Positions 11,364-22,078 of a stretch of DNA of 64,000 nt are shown in pieces (the stretch's first letter is position 1; every line of letters starts with the position of its first letter). A model generated the notes under the pieces. The model worked only from the letters and a program-made list of their open reading frames with translations. It was not told where the DNA came from and made no database searches. The translations under genes and the position numbers were made by a program. The stretch covers positions 86,719,644 through 86,783,643 of the forward strand of contig CM065809.1 of assembly GCA_033398695.1 (NCBI GenBank), read 5' to 3'. This DNA comes from Orobanche coerulescens (lineage: Eukaryota; Streptophyta; Magnoliopsida; Lamiales; Orobanchaceae).

Positions 11364-14300
11364 ATGGAATCTTATTTTGATGGCGTAAACCTGAAGGCAG
11401 TCAAGGACCAGATCATCTTCTCCCTGGTCGTTGATTTTGAGGGGCTCCTTGAATCGAATATGGAGAACAACGAAGTGCGCAACCTTATCCGCTCAATGAA
11501 AATGAATGGGATCTACCCATTTTTGGATATCAGCCCCAAGCACTTGTTTAAGGAGGACGTTATTGCATTTTTCCGAGAAGTCCGAGTGATTGAATCGGGT
11601 ATTCGAAGCACTGTCGGCGGCATCCAAGTGGACATATCACCGGACACGATTGGAAAAGCTTTTGGAATGAAGAATCGTGGCGTGGCGGTCGAAGCCCTCA
11701 GACAGAGCGCAGCCGATTCCTGGCGGAAGATTAAGGTAGTCGACCAACCGGAGAAACTAAAGCTGACCGCTAAGAGAAGTGAGATTAAAAGAGAATACCG
11801 CTATGTGTTGGACATAACCAACAAAATAGTCATGGGCATGGCCGGCAGCTATGACCAACTGTCGTCCGCTAAATTCATGGTGTTGGGAGCACTAATCCAA
11901 GACACGCCAATTGACTGGACGGACTACATTTACAGGCAGTTGGTGCGCGAAGTCAACAAGGTCGGGTGGCTTGTTGAAGAGAAGAAGTTCAAATCCAAGC
12001 TAGCGTTCGGAACGCAGCTAAGTTGGATTCTGGAGAAGCTTGGTGTGGCAAAGGGAAATACTGACCCCTTCCACATCAACAAAAGACTTGGTCATCTAGA
12101 CCAAGAGACCTTGATGAGGCTAGGAAGCGGAAGGAAAGCAGCTCAGATCTTAAAGGATTTTCTGTCTGATCAGGGAACTACTTACAAGTACCCTGGATCA
12201 TCAGACGAGTCCGACCAGGCTGCAGCCCGCAACCCACCTGCAGCCCAGTCTGATATGGAGTCGGACAATACACCTATTGTTGTTCGATTTAAGAGAAGGG
12301 GACCAGCCCTTGGTGAGCCCTCCGTAATTCATTCCTCACCAGAACCTTCTCCAAAGAGGCCCAGGCGATTGCAGTTCAGTGAAGAGGAGCAGCCAGAGCA
12401 ATAACTCAGCCCTGCAGCTAAGTCTCCTGCACATTTGGAGGACCAGCCTGCTCCTGCCGGCCTGGAGACCCAGATCGTCTCCCTTCTCACCCCCCAGTAC
12501 ATTTCTGAAGAAGAGGAAGCAGGTCTAATCATCAACATACCTGAGGCAAATTACAGCTTCAACCTGCTTGATAACAACATTTTCAACCCATCTATAGACC
12601 AGCTTAAAATGGTAAAACCCCTTGCTCTAAAACGTTCTTTCGTTCACATTTATGAGGAGCGGAAAACTTGTAAATCCTATTCTTTCACTCAACTACAAAC
12701 TTTCATTGAGGTGAGTGGCTGGGAGTATCCCCAGGCCACTGAAGAGGCGCTGATGAATTTTTTTAATGAATCAGACGCAATTTTGCTTCTTCAGGAAAAT
12801 TGGTCCATGTCCAATTTTAAAACTCACATGGACCAATTTATCCATACCATTATGTATAGTATATTTGATGGATCTATTGATAAAGAAGAAGAAGTTGAAG
12901 AGAAATAAATAAGAATAGAGGAGTTAGTGCCAGAAGAAGAAGAAATTATTGTTATTGATAGTGAAGAGGGGAGATGGAAGAAAGAGAAGAAAATATCTCA
13001 GTTGAAAAACAATCTGTAGAAGAAGAAGTTGAAAAAATTGAGGAATTAGTGGATGAAGAAGAAGAAGAAGGAGATGAAGTTGATCAGGAGGATGATGATA
13101 AAGATGATGATAATGAGAAAAAGGATGATAAAGATGAAGATAAAAATGATGATGATGATGGTAAAGATGAAGGAGGAGAAAAAGAAGCTGAGAAAGAAAA
13201 GGAGAATGATGAAGGAGGAGAAAAAGAAATTGAGAAAGAAAAGGAGAATGATAAAGAGGAAGAAAAGGAATAAGGAGAGAAGGAAGTGGAAAATAAAGAA
13301 GGAGAAAAAGAGAAGGAGCCAGAAAAGGAGGCAGAGAATGAAGCTGCATCACAGAAGGCTGGGCCACCTGCCCGATATACCAGCCTAGATGCAGACTTGG
13401 CTGAAGACTCCAGATCGGGGACCCTGCAATGCACCCCATCTGTATGCCACCGGCAGCAGAGTCTGCAGACAGGTGGGTCATCCGCACACCCACCTGTAGG
13501 TGTAGAAGGTTCAGGCGAGCACTCTCCACAGACATCACAAAGTACACATATGATAACTGAGCTGATCCGACAAATTGTGAAAGACACTGTTGGAGAGCTG
13601 CTTGCTTCTCAGATCACTCCTGATCTGCAGTCGATCAATGCAAAAATTGACAACTTGCTACAGTGGAACATCCCTCAACCACCTACTCCTACAAACAACA
13701 TAATGCCCCTAGGCATGTCTGATTGGATGCTTAGAATGGAGCAGCAATTGACCACCCTGGTTGATGCTGGCAAAAAGGGGGAAGAAAGGTTTCAGGGGGA
13801 AGGTAGCAAGCAAAGGGAAATTAGAGGAGCTCAAGAGATGAGGACCAAGAAGAGGCAAGATGTCCAAATGATCACTCCTGAGACATCTTCAGCAAAAAGG
13901 AAGGGAGAAGCTGAACCAGAGCAGGCTGATTAGCCTGCAGTCAAAAGAAGGAGGATCAGAATTGGGGACGAGCCTTCACTAGAATGGGAAGGCAGAGAGT
14001 TATGGAATGTTGAGGAGCTTCTTCCTATCGAAGCTTTACCATTGTGGGGAACTGCAAAGAAAAGGTTCATCAGAGATTTTTATATCTGGGAGTTACTCCA
14101 GGATAAAAATTGCTCCCCACAGCAGACTTTTATTAACTTCGTGGAGGAAGCACATCCAAAACTATGGGTTGTCCTACTAAAACATGCAAAGGAATGTAAT
14201 GCATACCCAATGATCCCTCCTTTCAGGCCTAAAGATTCTCCCACCTTGGTAAATGATGAATTGGATGAATTAGCACTTTAAAGGAAAATAAAGAAACTTT

Positions 14301-14461
14301 GTGACGAGCATAAGTTCTCCTCACAAGAAGAACAAGACTTTGCCGCTCTCGTTGTTAGAAGAAAATATGGTCTTGCCCCTGTCAAGATAAGACCAATTGG
14401 AGCTAAGCCTATCAGACCTGCCAAGCAGCCAATCCTCAGAGGCAGAGGCAGAAGCAAATGA
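11364..14461 (+). pseudogene. D copy 1 extra 3' ORF ('env-like' position), broken
   Basis: An ORF downstream of pol, about 3.1 kb, starting MESYFDGVNLKAVKDQ. The first 346 residues (11364-12404) are a globular, helix-rich part resembling a plant-specific domain of transposon proteins. They end in PSPKRPRRLQF, a basic nuclear-localisation-like cluster. A Glu/Asp/Lys tract (12974-13271) and a Gln/Pro-rich part follow, and the frame ends RGRGRSK with a stop at 14459. Stops at 12402, 12906, 13271, 13931 and 14279 and one frameshift near 12970 break it; copy 2 shares them. I see no signal peptide or membrane helix, so an envelope role is doubtful. SIRE-type elements carry an ORF here, but its role is not established by this sequence. 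Confidence 0.75.
12974..13271 (+). repeat. Acidic GAA/GAT low-complexity tract in the D copy 1 3' ORF
   Basis: Nearly pure GAA, GAG, GAT and AAA codons giving alternating Glu, Asp and Lys. The copy 2 tract (23689-23991) is one GAT codon longer, as expected of slippage. It makes long but meaningless antisense ORFs. Confidence 0.85.
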
Positions 14462-14672
14462 TTTGTTTTATATTTATTTTTGTACTTGTAAATTTTCTGT
14501 AATTGTTTTGATCATTGAAAGACATGTATTTGTAAATCAATACAGAAATTTTTATAACAGTCTTTTGAATGACAATTACAGTTGTCTCAAAACTAGACTG
14601 ATTTTAGTTTGTGTCTTGCACTCAAGTGCAGACTTGTTCATTTGAATAATTTGCTTAAGTTTTGCCATCATC

Positions 14673-14687
14673 AAAATAGGGGGAATA
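14673..14687 (+). promoter_or_regulatory. Polypurine tract, D copy 1
   Basis: AAAATAGGGGGAATA ends directly at the TG of LTR2. It is identical to the tract before LTR3 at 25394-25408. Bases 14462-14672 between the ORF stop and the tract are AT-rich with no gene seen. Confidence 0.85.
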
Positions 14688-16090
14688 TGTTAGGAATACT
14701 TGTTAGATTTTGATGATGTCATTAATGTAATTCAAATGTTTATTACTTGGCAAAAATGTAAGGAAGAACCAAATGAGTATCTTCCATATGCCATATTGTG
14801 TTAAGTTAAATACTTGGCAAAATGTGAAGAAGAACCAAATGAGTATCTTCTATAGGCCAAATAAGTTAGGCTCAAATCGGCTAAGTACAAAGGTACAGCT
14901 AAGTACATCATAGAAGTACAGCCGAGTAAAGTCAGAGAAGTTTTGACCAACAAAAATTCATCAGAGAATGTTGACCAGACTGCAGTCAAGTGACTTCAGA
15001 CAAGTCATCTGATCAGGCGAGTCCCAAACAGCCACCGACAGAGAAGGCCAAACTGCAGTGAAGATGACTGTACATCAGCCAACTTGATCATCCATGTACT
15101 CCAAGTCCACATCAGCATGCATTGAAAAGTCAAATATTATGGAAAGTCACATGCAAATGTGAAGAGACAAATTGGAGAGATTCCCGCAAGGATATGAATT
15201 GAATAATTCATCCAGGCCTACCACTGAAGACTTTAATCTTATTATATTCAAAATATTCGGTGCCTAACATGCAAAGTCTTCACAACGGTCTAAATATGGA
15301 TTAAAATATGGGAATCCATCCTTGCAACGTTCAGAAAAATAAACAAAGAAGTCAATTTCTCCAACAGACGGATTTGTTACAGGATTTGCAACGGCTATGA
15401 AGAATGCTCAAGGATCAACATCTATATATATCCGAAGATTTGAATATGAGCAGTATGGTGCGAACAAAAATCTCAAGCAATCAAAGCATTCAAAGCAATC
15501 AAAAAGCAAACTATAGCATCGTGAAAAGAGCAGTACTCAAAGTTCATATTTGAAGAAGCTCTTAGTTGGAGAAGACAAAAACTCGTGTCTTTAATCCTGA
15601 GTTCGTGGTACTTCACTGGTTGAAGTTCAAGACTGTAAAGGCATCCAAAGATCGCGGATAAAGAGGTGCAAGGCAGTCAAAGGAGTTGCAACGGAAAGGA
15701 TTTCCACTGGTTGGAAGCTGTTGTAATTGGTTGAATCACTGTAATCTTTATCACTGGTTGACAATTATATTGAATTCATATCCAACTGGTTTGGAGAAAA
15801 GTACATTAGTAGAGGATTACCCCACCTCTGAGACCACTATATCTGCCTGCGTATTTTACTGTTTTATAGGAGCATACTTTAACTGCTGCATTCATTCTTA
15901 AGTGTTTCATTGGTTGTTTTGTATTCGTCATCAGCTGACTTCCGCATGTATTGAGTACAAACGACTCTACGTCATTTGCATATCTATCAGCTGAGAAACT
16001 TACACTTCGTGAAAAAGATTTTATGAGTTTCAATAAGTCTATTCACCCCCCCCCCCTCTAGACTTATTCCTGAACGACTTGTGACCTACA
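14688..16090 (+). repeat. Element D LTR2 (middle, shared by both units)
   Basis: A 1403-bp LTR that is both the 3' LTR of unit 1 and the 5' LTR of unit 2. It is preceded by a PPT and followed by a PBS (16093-16103), with no target duplication at either side. It is much closer to LTR1 than to LTR3. TATA box at 15422-15431; C run of 11 at 16046-16056. Confidence 0.93.
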
Positions 16091-16092
16091 AG

Positions 16093-16103
16093 TGGTATCA
16101 GAG
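16093..16103 (+). promoter_or_regulatory. Primer binding site, D copy 2
   Basis: TGGTATCAGAG two bases after LTR2, complementary to initiator tRNA-Met as in copy 1. Confidence 0.88.
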
Positions 16104-16175
16104 AAGTTGGTTCATTTATCTCACGAACCAGATCCATATATCGAGGATATATATATCTTTTTAACTCATTATAAA

Positions 16176-18250
16176 ATGGAACACATGCATTCTAGATTAC
16201 CTGTGTTTTCAGTTGACGAGTATGATCTTTGGAAGATAAGGATGCAGGCACAGTTATCTTCAATCCATGATGACATGTGGTGCATCATAGAGGACGGTCC
16301 ATTCATCTTCGAGAAGGACAATACTCCCGAGGAAATTGCAGCAGGGAAGCCAGAGAAGATCCCCAAGAAGAGGACAGAGTTGACCCCAGAAGAAAGAAAG
16401 ATGTCCAACCTAGACAACCGTGCCAGAGACGTGCTGTATCAAACTCTTGACAAATCAACAATGGTCCAGATCAAAAGCGAAAAAATGCCAAGGAAATCTG
16501 GGACACATTAGCCTTAATGTGTGAGGGAACAGAGCTGATCAAAGAGAACAAGTTGTCAATTTCTACTCAAAAATTTGACAACTTCAAAATAAAGAATGAC
16601 GAATCAATAGACCAAGTGGACACAAGGTTCACTGAGATCATCAATGAGATCAACTCCCTTAGTAAATCTTATGGCAACAGGGAAATGGTGCTGAAGGTCC
16701 TAAGATCTCTCAATCCTGAATGGAGCATGAAGGCAATGGCCATGAGAGAATCCAAGGATCTTAATAAAATAAAGATCCAAGAGCTGTTCTCTGACCTGAA
16801 GGCTTATGAGTTCAAGCTTCCAAGTTCATCATCAACCGAGCCTGCAGAGAAGGGAATAGCCTTTGCAGCTGAGTACCCCGCCAAGAGCTTATCTGATGTA
16901 AAGCCTTCAAATCCATTAGATTTTGAGGAAGAAATGGCGTTCATAATGCAGAGGTTCAGCAACTTCCGGAAGAACTACTCCAAATAAAAGAAGAATTATA
17001 AGGAGAATCCTTAAGAAACCAAAAAGGCGATTTGGAAAGTGGAGTGTTACAACTGCCATAAGACAGGACACATTCAAATCGACTGTCCTGATCTTAAGAA
17101 GGACGAGAGCAAGAAGGAGGTGAGCAGAAAAGAAGACCGAAGGAAGGCCCTCATTGGAGAAGATCAAGAGCGTGTAGAGTCAAGCAGCGGATTCTTCTCT
17201 GATGATGATGAAGAGTATGATTGCCTGATGGCCAACCTAGCTGATGAAGAGGTAACATCAAAACCCTCTGTTTCAAATAATAGTTCAGCTATGTCACAAG
17301 ATATGGACTTGTAGAAATCTGTAAATCAGCTACTTAAGGATTTTGAGACACTAAAATCTGCACACCTATCTGTATCAGCCGAGAAGACTCAGCTGCAAGA
17401 TGAGAATAGGCAGCTGAAAAATGATTTTGAAAAAATCAGCCTAGAATTAAATAAAATCAAATCTGATCTTGAAAACCAGGCTGCAGTTAACTTGAAAAAC
17501 CAGGCTTATGTCACTACAGCAGAGATAAAACGATTAACTATTTTAAATAGTGAAAAATCAGCTGCACTTGCTCATGTCAAAGCCGAATTTACTAAACTGA
17601 CTCAGGTAAGTAAGACTCAGGCGCAGGAAATAACCTCCCTGAAAGCGTCTCTAACCCTGGACGAACTGTGTACTAATAAAAGTCTACTATATTCCAGATC
17701 AGGCCTTGGATATGATCCTCACACTCCCTCTAGTTCTAAAACCACTTTCATCAAGGGAGAAACAATTGTCTCGTCTGCTGAGCCTATATACAAACCGGTA
17801 TTTAAAAATAGGCAACAACCAAGTCAGAAGTCTAGGCTGCAACCAGGGTTCACAAGGCAGCCACCTAGACAAGCGACTAGGCAATGGACAAGGCAGAAGC
17901 AGCAGCCCAGACAACATGCCCATTATTATCAAAAACTCCCCAAAAATATATTTCAAAATGGGAGGGGCAAGTGGAAACCTCAAGGTCCACACTATCAATA
18001 TTATGAGACATATACGGTACACAATCCGAACAGAGGATACAGACCCAAACCCTACACACCTTATAAGGGTAATAATAATAACAATTTTCACAATCCAAGG
18101 AGGATCAATTCTCCAGGAAACCATCTAACCCTAGAGGACCCACACAGATTTGGGTACCTAAATCTCTGCTTGTATGATTGCAGAAAAGGTGAAAGGACTA
18201 CTACCACATCTCCACGAACTCAAACTTTGGAGGTGAAGAATGGTTTGTAG
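16176..18250 (+). pseudogene. D copy 2 gag, broken
   Basis: The same protein as copy 1, from the ATG at 16176. It has the zinc knuckle CYNCHKTGHIQIDC (about 17043-17085), the coiled-coil region and the Asn/Tyr-rich tail. A base is missing near 16480, which shifts the frame at the place where copy 1 has a stop. The stops at 16985 and 17312 are shared with copy 1. Another small scrambled patch is at 17008-17038 (next to AAGGCG), where copy 1 has CAGAAGCTGG. The last part (17492-18250) is one open stretch, while copy 1 is frame-shifted there at a CAG-rich patch. Confidence 0.85.
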
Positions 18251-18534
18251 ATTCTGGATGCTCGAGTCACATAACCGGGAACAAGAAGATGCTGACAAAA
18301 TATACCAAAGAAAGAGGTCCAGACGTAACCTTTGGAGATAGCTCTAGAGGACAAACAAAGGGCTTTGGAGAGCTGCACCGAGGAAATATTGTCATATACA
18401 AAGTTCACTATGTCAAAGGACTCAAGTATAATCTCCTGAGCATAAGCCAGTTTTGTGATGAGAAAAATCTAGTAGTCTTCACCATTTGGAAATTTATGAT
18501 GATTGATATCCTATCTGGAGAGGTGAAGCTATAA
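18223..18534 (+). pseudogene. D copy 2 protease
   Basis: VDSGCSSHITGN (active site Asp-Ser-Gly) begins near 18247, followed by the same FGDSSRG and KGLKYNLLSISQF parts as copy 1. It ends at the shared TAA at 18532. One substitution (IVIYKVHYV for IVISKVHYV) separates the copies. Confidence 0.85.
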
Positions 18535-18558
18535 GGATTCAGAAGGAGAGATGTCTAC

Positions 18559-19771
18559 ATGATAGATTGGAACACAGGAACTCCCAATACCTGCTTTCTA
18601 TCTAAGACAATAGCTGAGAATGGATGGTTGTGGCAGAAAAGATTATGTCATATGAACTTCAAAGCCATCAACAAAATTAGTTCTCATAAGTTGGTCAGAG
18701 GTCTCCAGATGAAGCATTCAAGAAGGAAGCTCTCTGTGATGCGTGTCAGAGAGGGAAGGCACGAGGCATCATTCAAGCCACCCACCTACAACCCTCACAA
18801 CGAGGATCTTAGATCTACTTCACATGGATCTTTTTGGCCCTATCAAGTCGAGGACTCTAAGTGGCAGAAAGCATGCCCTTGTAGTAGTGGATGACTATTC
18901 GAGGTACACATGGATTATCTTCCTATACAAGAAAAGTGAAACCTTGACCAAGCTACCTGAGCTGCTGAGAAAGATTCGGAATGAGAAATTTCTCTCAATC
19001 ATCAAGATCAGATCAGATCAGATAGAGGAGGCGAATTTCTCAACAAGGTGATCACTGATTACAGCGACCAGAATGGAATCCAAAGACGAGCTCTGCGGCC
19101 AGACCCCAGCAGAATGGTGTTTCGGAAGAAGGAACAGACCTTAAAGGAAGCGATTCACCATGATTGCGTAAGCGACTCGCCCAAGAGGTTACGGGTGAAG
19201 TCACAACATGACTTGCCATACTCAGAACAGGAGTATGATAGTAGGGAGACATGGCAAAACTCCCTATGAGGTTTGGAATAACAGAACACCTACTGTTGCT
19301 TACTTTCATATCTTTGGTTGTAAGTGTTTCATCCACAACAACGGTAAAACACAACTAAATGCCTTTGATGCTAAAACTGATGATGGTGTCTTTATGGGAT
19401 ACTCACAAAGAAGCAAGGCATATAGAGTCTATAACAAAAGAACCTTAGTTGTGGAGGAAACACCCCATGTTGTATTTGATGAATCTACTGTTGAGTACAG
19501 GAAGCAAGTAGAGCTAATTGATAATAAGCTCAAATCCGCATCCCTCGAAGAAGTCATTATACATGACACTGGAATGGTGGACTCATCTGCAGATCAGCCT
19601 GAAGACCCATCTATAGCTGTTGAAGACCCAACTGCAGATCAGACAGGAACACCAAACCTACCTGATCCAGTTGCCGCTGATGAAGACCCATCTGTAGCTG
19701 ATAAAGACTCATCTGGAGACCAGATCCAACCTGCAGATGACAAGACGGTAGCTGATTTAGTTGCAGACTAA
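18559..19771 (+). pseudogene. D copy 2 integrase, more damaged than copy 1
   Basis: The pre-integrase part (WLWQKRLCHMNF), the MDLFGP segment and the C-terminal acidic repeats match copy 1. Between about 19083 and 19212 the sequence is scrambled by many short indels relative to copy 1, so the segment holding the catalytic Glu region is unreadable. A second patch is at 18757-18785. The C-terminal open stretch 19208-19771 matches copy 1 and ends at the same stop. Confidence 0.82.
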
Positions 19772-19939
19772 TGAGACTAGATCCAAGCTGACGGAGAGGA
19801 AATTCACCAGAGCAAATCTACAGGGGGAACAGACCCTGAATAAGATATCCCCAAGTGGCTCAAAGACCATCCAATCCAACAAATCATTGGGAAGCTGACT
19901 GATGGAGTTAAGATAAGACAGTCTACTCTAACCGTAGGA

Positions 19940-21139
19940 ATGGCAATGTTCTCTTGCTTCATGTCTCAGATAGAACCCAAGACAACAGAACAAGCCTTGG
20001 AAGATTATTCTTGGATCAATTCCATGCAAGAGGAACTTGAACAAATGGAAAGGAACAATGTTTGGGAACTAATGCATGCACCATGTCATAAGAAGGTTAT
20101 TGGCACCAAATGGGTGTACAAAAACAAAAGCGACGAAGATGGAGCTGTTGTTAGGAATAAAGCCAGACTTGTTGCTAAAGGATATGCACAGTGTGAAGGA
20201 ATAGATTTTGATGAAACCTATGCACATGTTGCAAGATTAGAAGCCATCAGACTATTCCTCGCATATGCTGCATTCAAGGATTTTCAAGTATACCAGATGG
20301 ATGTAAAAAGTGCATTCCTGAAAGGAATCCTAGAAGAAGAAGTCTATGTGGAGCAACCCCCAGGATTTGTTAAAGGAGACAAAGTCTACAAGCTGTTGAA
20401 AGCTCTATATGGTCTTAAGCAGGCACCAAGAGCTTGGTATGAAACCTTATCTGTATTTCTTGAGAAAAACGGTTTCTGCAAAGGGAAAGTGGACAAGACC
20501 TTATTCAGAGTGGAGCAAGAAGGCCACATATTAATAGTTCAGATATATGTGGATGACATTATATTTGTCTCAACCAACCCAGAGCTGTGTGAGAAATTCT
20601 CAAACCTCATGCAAGGAGAGTTTGAGATGAGTATGATGGGAAAGCTTAACTTCTTTCTTGGATTAGAAGTCAAGCAGATGGAAAATGGAATTTTCATCAA
20701 TCAAGCCAAATATACCCAAGACCTCATCAAGAGATTTGGAATGGAATCAGCCAAACCAGCAAGAATTCCTATGAGCACAAGTACTCATCTAGATGCATAT
20801 GAGGAAGGCATATCAGTGGATTCAACCCACTACATAGGACTTATTGGATCATTGCTATACCTCACTGCAAGCAGACCAGATATATCTTATGCCGTAGGAG
20901 TATGCGCGCGATTTCAATCCAAGCCAAAACAGTCGCACCAAGATGCAGCCAAGAGAATAATTAAATACCTTAAGACTACAGTCAATGTTGGACTATGGTA
21001 TCCTAAGGACGATAACTTCGAGCTATCAGGATATTCAGATGCAGACTTCACAGGATGCAAAATTAATAGGAAAAGCACTAGTGGAACGTGCCAATTCCTA
21101 GGAACGGTCGATATCTGGTTCAAAGAAGCAGGTTTCTAA
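19940..21139 (+). pseudogene. D copy 2 reverse transcriptase, frame-shifted in RNase H
   Basis: RT is intact through YVDDIIF and the first RNase H motif YSDADFTG. At about 21105-21120 a short patch (GTCGATATCTGG) differs from copy 1 by several small indels and shifts the frame, giving a false stop at 21139. The remaining RNase H ([23 protein letters not shown]) continues in another frame from 21130 to about 21476, where a TGG in copy 1 is TAG here. Another patch (CTAATGCATGCACC, 20071-20083) differs from copy 1. Confidence 0.88.
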
Positions 21140-21476
21140 CTCTATCTCCACCACAGAGTCAGAATACCTAGCTGCAGGTAGTTGTTGTGCCCAGATCTTA
21201 TGGATCAGACAACAGCTGAGGGACTACAACATCATTGCCAATGAAGTTCCTATCTGGTGTGACAACAACAGTGCTATTGCAATTACCAACAACCCGGTAT
21301 TGCATTCAAGGACCAAGCACATTGATGTTAAGCATCACTTCATTAGCGATCACGTGCTTAACAAGAGAGTCAGAGTTGAAAGAGTCAGCACAGACTACCA
21401 AATTGCTGATATCTTCACCAAACCTTTGCCAGAAGAAAGGTTTTTAGAGCTGAGCAGAGAACTTGGTTTACCAGAT
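21130..21476 (+). pseudogene. D copy 2 RNase H remainder
   Basis: The displaced C-terminal half of copia RNase H, carrying the acidic WCDNNSA motif and the [14 protein letters not shown] end. It is separated from RT by the frameshift patch near 21110. Its reading ends at TAG 21476-21478, 15 codons before the end seen in copy 1. Confidence 0.8.
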
Positions 21477-22078
21477 TAGGAATCTAGTACAGAACAAAAA
21501 GCAAGCTGAAGCAGATCAGACGAAGGACGGACCTAGTTGATCATAGGAATCTAATCCTACCTGATGCAGACAAGAAGACTTAGGACAAAGGAACCTAGCT
21601 GATCAAAACCACAGGTGAGAAGTCAAAGGAGTCAACTCACCTGATGCAGAGCAGTCAACGGTCAACCAGCTAAGTTTTCTAAACCTAACCGACTTCTAAA
21701 TATTATATTATTATCTGCTATTTATATAAATAGTATCATATTATTTTTGGATCACAAGTGGCACAATACTATATGTTTTAAAAATACACGTGGCAATCAC
21801 AGGTTCAATCGACCTCCACTGTGACAAATTAAAATCCAACCGTCCATTTTCAAACTCAAAACCTGGACCACCAATTAAAATTTGAATTTTAGATAAGGGA
21901 TCTCAAAAGGTGGACCACCGATTAAAATAAATGATTATTTAATTACAGCGTCGTTTCATTTTCCTTATAAAGACGGAAAACCCTTTCACTTTACCTTTAC
22001 CAAAAATTTCGAAAACCCTTACAGAGCAAAAACTCCTTCGAACTCTCAATAAACTAAGAAATCGTCTATCTTGCAGAA

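Noticed and set aside
12924..13587. Long antisense frames of 150-200 codons over the acidic tract
   Set aside because: They are mirror readings of GAA/GAT repeats (Leu/His or Ser/Phe runs) and appear in both D copies only for that reason.
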